Below are positions 1-5,090 of a stretch of DNA of 6,190 bases, piece after piece. The stretch is from an uncultured Hyphomicrobiales bacterium (GTDB taxonomy: Bacteria > Pseudomonadota > Alphaproteobacteria > Rhizobiales > Beijerinckiaceae). Under the pieces are notes generated by a model. The model searched no databases. It had not been told where the DNA came from and worked only from the letters and a program-made list of their open reading frames with translations. The position numbers and the translations under genes are program-made. Location of the stretch: assembly GCA_903903935.1 (NCBI GenBank), contig CAIVAX010000398.1, forward strand, positions 1 through 6,190. Direction: 5' to 3'. Numbering within the stretch: position 1 is the stretch's first letter; the number at the start of each line of letters is the position of its first letter.

Positions 1-426
1 GACCTTGATCGTATTTTGGAAATTGAGCCCGAATTTTTGCATGTCGATGAGCATGATCACGATCATCACGGCCATGATCATGGGCATGATCATTCGCATG
101 ATCATCATGGACTCAAACATTATCATGATGAGGAAATGCAATCGCTGTCGATCCGTGTCGATGGCGATGTCGATCCTAATAAATTCATGCCCTGGATTAA
201 TGATCTGGTGCAGCAGGAAGGCCCAAATATTCTGCGCTCCAAAGGCATTCTCTCGTTCAAGGATGAACCCAAGCGCTTTGTCTTTCAGGGCGTACATATG
301 ATTCTGGATGGCGAATTGCAGCGCGACTGGAAACCCGACGAAAAGCGTGAATCCAAAGTCGTCTTCATCGGACGCAATCTGAAGGAAGATACGATCCGCA
401 AAGGCTTCATGGCTTGTGTTGTCTAA
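1..426 (+). CDS. COG0523 (CobW/P47K-type) GTP-binding protein, C-terminal part; 5' end outside window
   Basis: The frame is open from base 1 and ends at TAA 424-426, giving 141 visible residues. The TTG at 16 is an internal codon, not the start. It opens with LDRILEIEPEFL, the junction that in COG0523 GTPases precedes a metal-binding linker. Residues 18-42 are histidine-rich. Residues 46-141 match the CobW C-terminal domain: SIRVDGDVDP, then ILRSKGILSF, RFVFQGVHMI, and VVFIGRNL near the end. Family members are cytoplasmic G3E P-loop GTPases that act as metallochaperones or metal insertases, often for zinc and sometimes for cobalt or nitrile hydratase. The Walker A motif and CxCC metal site should lie upstream and cannot be checked. 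The histidine linker favours zinc or a similar transition metal, but the metal is inferred. It appears to head an operon with the next two genes. Confidence 0.9.
   Translation, partial: DLDRILEIEPEFLHVDEHDHDHHGHDHGHDHSHDHHGLKHYHDEEMQSLSIRVDGDVDPNKFMPWINDLVQQEGPNILRSKGILSFKDEPKRFVFQGVHMILDGELQRDWKPDEKRESKVVFIGRNLKEDTIRKGFMACVV
52..126 (+). repeat. Degenerate CATGATCAT-type tandem repeat encoding a His/Asp/Gly-rich linker
   Basis: Thirteen of the 25 codons from 52 to 126 are CAT or CAC. They alternate mainly with GAT and some GGC, GGG or TCG, giving an HDHDHHGHDHGHDHSHDHH pattern. At DNA level the unit is close to CATGATCAT or CATGATCATGG, and ATGATCAT is itself a palindrome. The repeat lies between the G domain and the C-terminal domain of the COG0523 protein, the usual place for the metal-binding linker in this family. 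Such tracts can change length by slippage. Confidence 0.85.
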
Positions 427-429
427 GGC

Positions 430-858
430 ATGAGTCAGCCTCTGGTCATGGGTGTTATTTTGCGGCTGGATCTGATGGGCTGGCAGGGCGATCCTCCCGG
501 CCTGCCGGATCCGCCCATCAGAATTGCACCCGGTGAAGCGGGCAGCGTGAGCTATTATTACGATTATTCGCCGCCCAATGTTGAGTATGATGTGCCGGAA
601 TTTTGCCTGCGGCTCATGGGCCGGTTGCGGCGCGCTTTATTGCCGCCCAGCTCGCCTTTTAGCGAGCAGGCCTTAGCCATGCGCGCTGTGCTCGATATGG
701 CTTTGGCTGTGCCTGATAAAGTCGAGACTTATTCATATGCCTGGCCGGTGGAGTTTGTGCAGATTTTGGCCGATGCCGAAGTTCAACTCTCGCTCACGCA
801 TTATGTGTTGGAATTTGCGGCGCAGTCATCTGCCGCCGGTTTGATCATCGAGGATTAA
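430..858 (+). CDS. Unrecognised 142-residue acidic protein in the metal-GTPase/WD40 operon
   Basis: I do not recognise this protein. ATG 430 lies 3 bp after the upstream stop and in the same frame. TAA 856-858 is 6 bp before the next start, so tight packing on the same strand supports a real, translationally coupled gene. The only ribosome-binding signal is a weak TAAGG overlapping the upstream stop, which fits re-initiation. The protein looks soluble, with no signal peptide and no membrane segment. It has a proline-rich early part (GDPPGLPDPP, residues 19-28), a tyrosine-rich YYYDYSPP stretch, a basic RLMGRLRRALLPP segment, an acidic helix-like region, and ends in LIIED. The ending (PVEFVQILADAEVQLSLTHY) faintly recalls small DUF4279/immunity-like proteins, but I cannot support that. 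A role linked to the GTPase or WD40 protein is inferred from position only. Confidence 0.75.
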   Translation: MSQPLVMGVILRLDLMGWQGDPPGLPDPPIRIAPGEAGSVSYYYDYSPPNVEYDVPEFCLRLMGRLRRALLPPSSPFSEQALAMRAVLDMALAVPDKVETYSYAWPVEFVQILADAEVQLSLTHYVLEFAAQSSAAGLIIED

Positions 859-864
859 GACCCT

Positions 865-1884
865 ATGTCGCAGACACAAAAGTCCCTGACAGCCAATGTC
901 ACTCTCTTCGAGCCGGGCGGGGAAGTCATCACGGCTGCCTTTGTCGATGGCATTGCCAGTCTTGTGTGTGCCAATGGAACAATCTTTTTTGCCGAGCCCG
1001 GCCAAGAGCGCCGCGTCACGCCACATCCTGAGGCCACCATTCTGGTTGCGCAAAGCGATGGCACGCGGCTTGTGACAGGGGGTGATGATGGACTTGTGCT
1101 GGCCACTTATCCCAATGGTCGCTGCGATGAATTGGCCAATGAGAAGGGCAAATGGATTGATGCTTTGGCCCTCGGGCGCGATGGCGCACTGGCTTGGTCT
1201 GTGACCAAAACTGTCAGAGCCAGAGATGCCAAGGGCGAGGTCAAGACCATGACAGCGCCCTCCAGCGTGCGCGGCCTGTGCTTTTTATCCAAGGGCTATC
1301 GTCTGGCGCTCTCGCATTACAATGGCGTGTCGCTGTGGTTTCCCAATATGGCCGCCGAGCCAGAGCTGTTGAAATGGCCAGGCTCGCATTTGGATCTCAC
1401 CCTCTCGCCCGATGCGCGCTTTGCCATTTCTGCGATGCAGGAAAATGCTTTGCATGGCTGGCGCATTGCCGACAAAAAAGACATGCGCATGACCGGCTAT
1501 CCCGCCAAGACGCGCTCTTTTTCTTGGTCGCATGATGGCAATTGGCTTGCAACCTCTGGCGCAGAGGCGTGTGTGATCTGGCCTTTTCAAACCAAGGATG
1601 GCCCCATGGGGCGTCCGCCGCGTGAATGTGGTGTGCGCCCTGTTCGCGTTTCGCGAGTAGCCTTTCATCCCACCTCACTTGTCGTTGCAGTTGGCTATGA
1701 AGATGGCTGGGTGATGCTCTGTCGATTGAATGATGCGGCAGAAATTATTGTGCGCGCTGTGAAGGATGTCGAGCCAGAGGCCAAAGGTTTGGCAGTCTCG
1801 GCACTGTGCTGGAATAAGGATGGCCGCCGTTTGATCTATGCTACAGAAGATGGTCAGGCCGGTGTGCTAGATCTGCCAGCCTAA
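865..1884 (+). CDS. WD40-repeat beta-propeller protein of the COG0523-associated type
   Basis: The protein has 339 residues, starting at ATG 865 with GAGG at 850-853 as a distant ribosome-binding site, and ending at TAA 1882-1884. Degenerate WD-type blades run along its length: LVCANGTIFFAE (33-44), LVTGGDDGLVLATYP (69-83), LALSHYNGVSLWFP (147-160), FAISAMQENALHGWRI (186-201), SWSHDGNWLATSGAEACVIWPF (from 220), AFHPTSLVVAVGYEDGWVMLCRL (276-298) and LIYATEDGQAGVLDL (323-337). That is about seven blades, enough for one closed propeller filling the protein. There is no signal peptide or extra domain, so it is probably a cytoplasmic interaction scaffold. From memory, alphaproteobacteria often place this protein directly after a COG0523 GTPase gene. 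That suggests it partners the metallochaperone, but no biochemical role is shown here. Confidence 0.87.
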   Translation: MSQTQKSLTANVTLFEPGGEVITAAFVDGIASLVCANGTIFFAEPGQERRVTPHPEATILVAQSDGTRLVTGGDDGLVLATYPNGRCDELANEKGKWIDALALGRDGALAWSVTKTVRARDAKGEVKTMTAPSSVRGLCFLSKGYRLALSHYNGVSLWFPNMAAEPELLKWPGSHLDLTLSPDARFAISAMQENALHGWRIADKKDMRMTGYPAKTRSFSWSHDGNWLATSGAEACVIWPFQTKDGPMGRPPRECGVRPVRVSRVAFHPTSLVVAVGYEDGWVMLCRLNDAAEIIVRAVKDVEPEAKGLAVSALCWNKDGRRLIYATEDGQAGVLDLPA

Positions 1885-1908
1885 CAGATATCATTGATAA
1901 TCCCGGCG

Positions 1909-1953
1909 ATGATGCACGCGCGCGCGTGCTGCGGATCAAACTTTGCGCATCAT
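1909..1953 (+). repeat. Perfect 16-bp GC palindrome inside a wider 7-bp inverted repeat
   Basis: GCACGCGCGCGCGTGC at 1914-1929 is its own reverse complement. ATGATGC at 1909-1915 and GCATCAT at 1947-1953 form a wider inverted repeat around it. It lies 30 bp after the WD40 stop. There is no T-run after either structure, so a classical terminator is not supported. It could be an mRNA 3'-end hairpin or a protein-binding palindrome. Confidence 0.6.
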
Positions 1954-2078
1954 TAGGCTAAAGTCGCAATCAACGAAAAAGAGATGGCTAGACTTGCCGT
2001 CTTCTTATCGAATTCTCAAATTGCCTTGAATTAACTTGCGCTGACGGAAAATTTGCGGCATTTCGCAATATGTACTTT

Positions 2079-2106
2079 TTGTCATTTGAGCATCATTACG
2101 TATTTC
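2079..2106 (+). promoter_or_regulatory. Weak sigma70-like promoter candidate for the ligase-like gene
   Basis: TTGTCA at 2079-2084 matches five of six bases of the TTGACA -35 box. After a 16-bp spacer, TATTTC at 2101-2106 matches three of six of TATAAT. Transcription would start near 2113, leaving a leader of about 64 nt before ATG 2177. The -10 match is poor, so this is only the best candidate in the gap. Confidence 0.3.
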
Positions 2107-2125
2107 AACTTAGCCTTTGCCATCT

Positions 2126-2140
2126 TGTGAATTTCTCACA
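2126..2140 (+). promoter_or_regulatory. TGTGA-N5-TCACA palindrome, possible operator in the leader
   Basis: TGTGA 2126-2130 and TCACA 2136-2140 are exact inverted 5-mers separated by ATTTC. The arms resemble CRP/FNR-family half-sites, but the canonical spacer is 6 bp rather than 5. It lies about 36 bp before the ligase-like start and just downstream of the candidate promoter, a position that would suit repression. It could equally be a weak leader hairpin or chance. Confidence 0.25.
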
Positions 2141-2166
2141 TCAAGAGAACAAAGCGGTAGGTTCTC

Positions 2167-2172
2167 GAGGGG
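2167..2172 (+). promoter_or_regulatory. Ribosome binding site that fixes the ligase-like start at 2177
   Basis: GAGGGG ends 4 bases before ATG 2177 and is the clearest Shine-Dalgarno sequence in this region. The frame stays open upstream to a TTG at 2117, but that codon has no purine-rich sequence before it and the added residues do not resemble the family N-terminus. Confidence 0.75.
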
Positions 2173-2176
2173 AATA

Positions 2177-3142
2177 ATGCCTGATTTTTTTGATCGCTAT
2201 GAGAATCGCCCTGTCAAATCACGCGAATTATCGCTTTTCAAGGAATTGAAAGGGATCATCTCGGTTGCCCGCTCGCGTGCGCCCTCCTTGCGTAGGCAAT
2301 TGAACGGTATTGATATTCGCGAGATCAAGAAGCGCTCCGATCTGGCTCGCATTCCCGTTTTGCGGCGTGCAGATTTACGTGATCTGCAAGTTGAACAACC
2401 GCCCTTTGGCGGCTTGTCGGGATCGCGCTTAAGTTCGCTCAAGCGTTTGCATGTTTCGCCCGGACCTTGGTTTCAACCCGAAGGCCAAGCACGCGATTAT
2501 TGGGGGGCGGCGCGCGCCTTGTTCGCCGCTGGCGCGCGCAAGGGCGATGTCATTCTCAATTGCTTGTCTTATCATCTGTGTCCCGAGGGGCATATGATGG
2601 ATTCAGGCGCGCAGTCTTTGGGCTGTGCCATTGTACCTGCTGGCGATCATCTAATCCCGGAAACATTAGAGGCGATCAAGCAATTGCAGCCAAATGTGAT
2701 TTGTGCTCGCGCCGACTATGTCGATCGATTGTTTGCAGCAGCCCTCGCCAAATCGCAGGACATTTCTTATCTGCGCCGCGCTCTGATTGTCGGTGAGATG
2801 ATGGCAGCCAACCAGCGCCGCGCGTTTGAGCAAAAGGGTCTGTCTGTTCGTCATGTCTATTCACTGCCAGAGGTCGGCGTCATCGCTTATGAAACGCAAG
2901 CCGATGAGGGCGAACAGTCTGAGGGCTTTATGCTCAATGAAGGCATAATTCTGGAGATTGTGCGCCCCGGCGGACATGAGCCGCTCGCTTTAGGCGAGAC
3001 GGGGGAAATGGTCATCACCCGTCTCAATGTGGATTATCCTTTGCTGCGCTTTGGCACGGGCGACCTCTCGCGCATTGTCACCGGCTCTTCGGCCTGCGGG
3101 CGCACCAATCTTCGGATTGCCGGCATTCTGGGCAAAGTGTGA
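2177..3142 (+). CDS. Phenylacetate-CoA ligase-like (COG1541) protein lacking the C-terminal domain
   Basis: The product has 321 residues and resembles the adenylation domain of a PaaK-like family. Recognisable blocks are DLARIPVLRRADL (55-67), PPFGGL, HVSPGPWFQPEG (92-103), YWGAARALFAAGARKGDVILN, DSGAQSLGCAIVPAG (132-146), RALIVGE (201-207), NEGIILEIVRPG (254-265), and YPLLRFGTGDLS with D296 as the expected ATP-ribose contact. Full-length relatives are usually about 400 residues or more. They continue after CGRTNxRIxGWMG into a GRADQTTKVKG hinge and a C-terminal lid carrying a catalytic lysine. Here the frame ends at GILGKV, so hinge and lid are absent, and the other two frames up to thiD show no remnant. 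No SSGTTG P-loop is visible, and YSLPEVG stands where relatives have YATADLG. CoA-ligase activity is therefore doubtful. It could be a decaying gene or a repurposed binding protein. It lies 43 bp upstream of thiD on the same strand. Confidence 0.8.
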   Translation: MPDFFDRYENRPVKSRELSLFKELKGIISVARSRAPSLRRQLNGIDIREIKKRSDLARIPVLRRADLRDLQVEQPPFGGLSGSRLSSLKRLHVSPGPWFQPEGQARDYWGAARALFAAGARKGDVILNCLSYHLCPEGHMMDSGAQSLGCAIVPAGDHLIPETLEAIKQLQPNVICARADYVDRLFAAALAKSQDISYLRRALIVGEMMAANQRRAFEQKGLSVRHVYSLPEVGVIAYETQADEGEQSEGFMLNEGIILEIVRPGGHEPLALGETGEMVITRLNVDYPLLRFGTGDLSRIVTGSSACGRTNLRIAGILGKV

Positions 3143-3163
3143 GCCATTTGCTACAAGCTCACA
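3138..3163 (+). repeat. Inverted repeat (7-bp arms) overlapping the ligase-like stop codon
   Basis: TGTGAGC at 3138-3144 pairs exactly with GCTCACA at 3157-3163 across a 12-base loop. The TGA stop at 3140-3142 lies inside the left arm. A mixed GGGTCTATCC sequence follows rather than a T-run, so a rho-independent terminator is not well supported. The RNA hairpin would lie 15 bases before the thiD ribosome-binding site, where it could influence coupling or transcript processing. Confidence 0.45.
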
Positions 3164-3185
3164 GGGTCTATCCTGTTGAGGGCAA

Positions 3186-4028
3186 ATGAAATCCAAAACG
3201 CTCATTCCCAATGTGCTGTCGATTGCCGGCTCGGATCCCTCCGGCGGGGCGGGCATTCAGGCTGATCTCAAAACCTTTGGCGCTTTGGGATGCTATGGCA
3301 TGGCGGCGCTGACCAGTCTGACGGCGCAAAATACCCATGGCGTCTTCGCCATACATGCCGTACCGGCCGATTTTGTCGCCGCGCAGATGGATAGTATTTT
3401 TGCCGATATTGCCGTTGCATCTGTCAAGCTCGGCCTGCTCGCCACGCCAGAGATTGTCACCTGTGTTGCAGAGCGCCTCAGGCTGCATCAAGCAAGCTCC
3501 ATCGTTCTAGATCCGGTCTTGGTAGCCACCAGCGGCGATCGGCTGGGATCGGAGGGTTTGGTTGAGGCGATGGTGCGCGATTTGGCGCCTATGGTCAGTG
3601 TGATCACACCCAATCTGCCTGAAGCGGCCGCTTTGTCTGGCCTGCCGCAAGCCAGCACTGCAAGCCAATTGCGCGCCACAGCCGCCCGTATTCTAGAGCT
3701 GGGCTTTCGCCATGTGCTGATCAAGGGTGGCCATGCAGATGGTCCTAATGCCATTGATTATCTGTTTTCGGGTCCGAGTGAGATGGCCTTTGCCGCTCCA
3801 CGCGTGCCAACGCGCAATACACATGGCACGGGCTGCACGCTGTCATCTGCCATTGCAGCCTATCTCGCTTATGGGCTGGCTCTGCCTGATGCGATTGCGC
3901 ACGCCAAAGTCTATTTGACCGGAGCTCTCACACAAGCCGATGAGCTTGATGTTGGCCACAAAGAGGACAATGGGCAAAGTCAGGGTCATGGACCGGTGAA
4001 TCATTTTTGGCAGCATCCACGCCGCTAA
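3186..4028 (+). CDS. thiD: Hydroxymethylpyrimidine/phosphomethylpyrimidine kinase
   Basis: ThiD phosphorylates HMP to HMP-P and then HMP-PP, supplying the pyrimidine half of thiamine; it is cytosolic. The 280-residue protein has normal family length and the full ribokinase-like motif set: SIAGSDPSGGAGIQAD (12-27) for substrate binding, GCYGMAALTSLTAQNT (35-50), KLGLLAT (81-87), VLDPVLVATSGDRL (107-120), TPNLPEAA (141-148), LIKGGH (178-183), and NTHGTGCTLSSA (211-222) with the anion hole and Cys217 where ThiD has its conserved catalytic-site cysteine. The C-terminus carries the usual GHGPVNHF element followed by a short basic tail. ATG 3186 follows GAGGG at 3178-3182. It is not next to other thi genes, and I saw no TPP riboswitch upstream. 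Being 43 bp behind the ligase-like gene, it may be co-transcribed with it. Confidence 0.95.
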   Translation: MKSKTLIPNVLSIAGSDPSGGAGIQADLKTFGALGCYGMAALTSLTAQNTHGVFAIHAVPADFVAAQMDSIFADIAVASVKLGLLATPEIVTCVAERLRLHQASSIVLDPVLVATSGDRLGSEGLVEAMVRDLAPMVSVITPNLPEAAALSGLPQASTASQLRATAARILELGFRHVLIKGGHADGPNAIDYLFSGPSEMAFAAPRVPTRNTHGTGCTLSSAIAAYLAYGLALPDAIAHAKVYLTGALTQADELDVGHKEDNGQSQGHGPVNHFWQHPRR

Positions 4029-4041
4029 GATAGGGCTCATA

Positions 4042-4105
4042 CAAGATCTTGGTCATAATTGAGCTCAATCTTGCAAAAGCATCAGCTTCCTGCCAGCAGG
4101 GCAGG
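4042..4105 (+). repeat. Cluster of palindromes between thiD and aroE
   Basis: Three inverted elements occupy the 90-bp gap. CAAGATCTTG at 4042-4051 is a perfect 10-bp palindrome. ATTGAGCTCAAT at 4058-4069 is a perfect 12-bp palindrome. CCTGCC 4089-4094 and GGCAGG 4100-4105 form a 6-bp stem with a 5-base loop directly before the aroE ribosome-binding site. In addition CAAGAT 4042-4047 can pair with ATCTTG 4068-4073, enclosing the 12-mer. There is no T-run for termination. They could act as operators, an attenuating leader fold, or nothing. Confidence 0.5.
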
Positions 4106-4106
4106 T

Positions 4107-4112
4107 GAGGGG
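4107..4112 (+). promoter_or_regulatory. Ribosome binding site that fixes the aroE start at 4119
   Basis: GAGGGG lies 6 bases before ATG 4119. The frame is open back to TTG 4059, but that codon has no ribosome-binding sequence, and the AroE family begins only a few residues before the GWPVMHSRSP motif. The CCTGCC/GGCAGG hairpin ends 2 bases before this site. Confidence 0.8.
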
Positions 4113-4118
4113 TTTGAT

Positions 4119-4961
4119 ATGTCACATCCAGAGCGATTTCATCTTGCTGGTTTAATGGGCTGGCCTGTCATGCATTCGCGCTCGCCCATTTTGCACAATT
4201 ATTGGCTCGCCAAATATGGGCTGGCCGGATCTTATCTGCCACTCGCCATTGAGCCCAACGGATTGGCCGTGGCATTGCGCGCTTTGCCTGCGCTTGGCTT
4301 TGCAGGCTGCAATCTCACCATTCCGCATAAGGAAGCCGCTCTGCCTTTGGTTGATCATGTCGAGGATCTCGCCAAGACGATTGGTGCGATTAATTGTGTG
4401 GTCGTGCGTGCTGATGGATCGCTTGAAGGGCGCAATACCGATGGCTGGGGCTATATAGAATCTATTCGCGAAACCATTCCTGATTGGCGCGCTGATCAAG
4501 GCCCCATTGTCATCATAGGTGCTGGGGGTGCGGCGCGGGCTATTCTAGCGACGCTGATCCACAACGGGGCCAAGCAAATCCGCTTGATCAATCGCTCAAA
4601 AGATCGCGCACTGGCTTTAGCTGCAGAATTTGGTCCCTCCATCACTGTGGTGGATTGGCCTATGCGCCAAGATGCGCTGGCCGGCGCGGCTTTGCTGATC
4701 AACACGACCTCGCAAGGCATGCAGGGGCAACCCGCACTCGATCTTGCCCTTGATCACTTGCCCGCTGACGCCCTTGTTTCAGACATTGTCTATATACCCC
4801 GCCAGACCCCGCTTTTGCAGGCAGCCGAGCAGCGCGGCAATCGCATCATCCCCGGGCTTGGCATGTTATTACATCAGGCGCGCCCCTCTTTCGAGGCCTG
4901 GTTTGGCATTCTGCCCGAGATCACCCCTGAATTGCGCGCCCGCATTGAAGCAGATCTCTGA
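4119..4961 (+). CDS. aroE: Shikimate dehydrogenase (NADP-dependent)
   Basis: AroE reduces 3-dehydroshikimate to shikimate in the pathway to chorismate and aromatic amino acids; it is cytosolic. The 280-residue product has the usual length and both domains. In the substrate domain, GWPVMHSRSPILHN (14-27) supplies the shikimate-binding serines, NLTIPHKE (65-72) carries the catalytic lysine K71, and GRNTDGWG (104-111) carries the paired aspartate D108. The Rossmann domain shows GAGGAARAI (134-142), then NRS (158-160) for the NADP phosphate, NTTSQGM (195-201) and SDIVYIPRQTPLL (221-233). GLGMLLHQA (246-254) closes the active site. In many Rhizobiales I recall aroE grouped with maf, coaE and dnaQ; here it stands between thiD and eipA, so a second copy elsewhere is possible. 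It is 90 bp from thiD and may have its own promoter, which I could not identify. Confidence 0.96.
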   Translation: MSHPERFHLAGLMGWPVMHSRSPILHNYWLAKYGLAGSYLPLAIEPNGLAVALRALPALGFAGCNLTIPHKEAALPLVDHVEDLAKTIGAINCVVVRADGSLEGRNTDGWGYIESIRETIPDWRADQGPIVIIGAGGAARAILATLIHNGAKQIRLINRSKDRALALAAEFGPSITVVDWPMRQDALAGAALLINTTSQGMQGQPALDLALDHLPADALVSDIVYIPRQTPLLQAAEQRGNRIIPGLGMLLHQARPSFEAWFGILPEITPELRARIEADL

Positions 4962-4970
4962 AACCTTTCA

Positions 4971-4978
4971 TTAACCAC
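4971..4978 (+). promoter_or_regulatory. Possible CtrA half-site upstream of eipA
   Basis: TTAACCAC matches seven of eight bases of the CtrA half-site TTAACCAT described in alphaproteobacteria. The full TTAA-N7-TTAAC motif is absent: the partner position at 4960-4963 reads GAAA. It begins 9 bp after the aroE stop and 120 bp before the eipA start. The call leans on the reported direct control of Brucella eipA by CtrA. Confidence 0.35.
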
Positions 4979-5023
4979 CATAGGCGAAGTTAGATCCATA
5001 TCATGCCCGCCTTATTTTTGGTG

Positions 5024-5039
5024 TGTCCTATTAAGGACA
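5024..5039 (+). promoter_or_regulatory. TGTCCT-ATTA-AGGACA inverted repeat in the eipA leader
   Basis: The 6-bp arms are exact inverted repeats around a 4-base centre, 51 bp before the eipA start and just after a short T-rich run (TTATTTTT, 5012-5019). It could be an operator or a small leader hairpin. I cannot name a regulator with this recognition sequence. Confidence 0.3.
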
Positions 5040-5090
5040 TGATTGCTTGGCAGTATGATGTGCAGGTTCATGTCTTCACAGGGGAATCAG

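Larger units (their letters stand above)
1885..2176 (+). other. Gene-free intergenic region between the WD40 gene and the ligase-like gene
   Basis: No ORF in this 292-bp gap looks coding. It is visibly more AT-rich from about 1960 onward than its neighbours, as expected of a promoter region. It holds a 16-bp GC palindrome at 1914-1929, a TTGCG-N6-CGCAA inverted repeat at 2053-2068, a weak promoter candidate at 2079-2106 and TGTGA-N5-TCACA at 2126-2140. The 9-mer GCATCATTA occurs twice (1947-1955 and 2090-2098). I found no T-tract terminator for the upstream operon and no TPP-riboswitch-like sequence despite thiD downstream. Confidence 0.7.

Noticed and set aside
52..126. CRISPR-like or noncoding repeat array
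   Set aside because: The units are 9-12 bp, in frame, without spacers, and encode a metal-binding linker.
1194..1678. Overlapping ORFs on both strands inside the WD40 gene
   Set aside because: They lie entirely within a convincing propeller gene and show Arg/His/Cys-rich shadow composition.
2117..2176. Extension of the ligase-like protein to an upstream TTG
   Set aside because: No ribosome-binding sequence precedes it and the added residues do not look like the family; GAGGGG directly before ATG 2177 fixes the start.
1885..2176. TPP riboswitch serving thiD
   Set aside because: No CTGAGA-type thi-box element was seen here or in the 43-bp gap before thiD.
3143..3185. Frameshifted remains of the ligase C-terminal domain
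   Set aside because: All three forward frames up to thiD were translated by eye and none shows the DQTTKVKG hinge or other lid sequence.
4059..4118. Extension of AroE to an upstream TTG
   Set aside because: The TTG lies inside a palindrome without a ribosome-binding site, and the added 20 residues are outside normal AroE length; ATG 4119 has a good site.
5043..5090. Longer eipA N-terminus
   Set aside because: It would bury the twin-arginine signal peptide 16 residues in and lacks the AGGGGA site found before ATG 5091.
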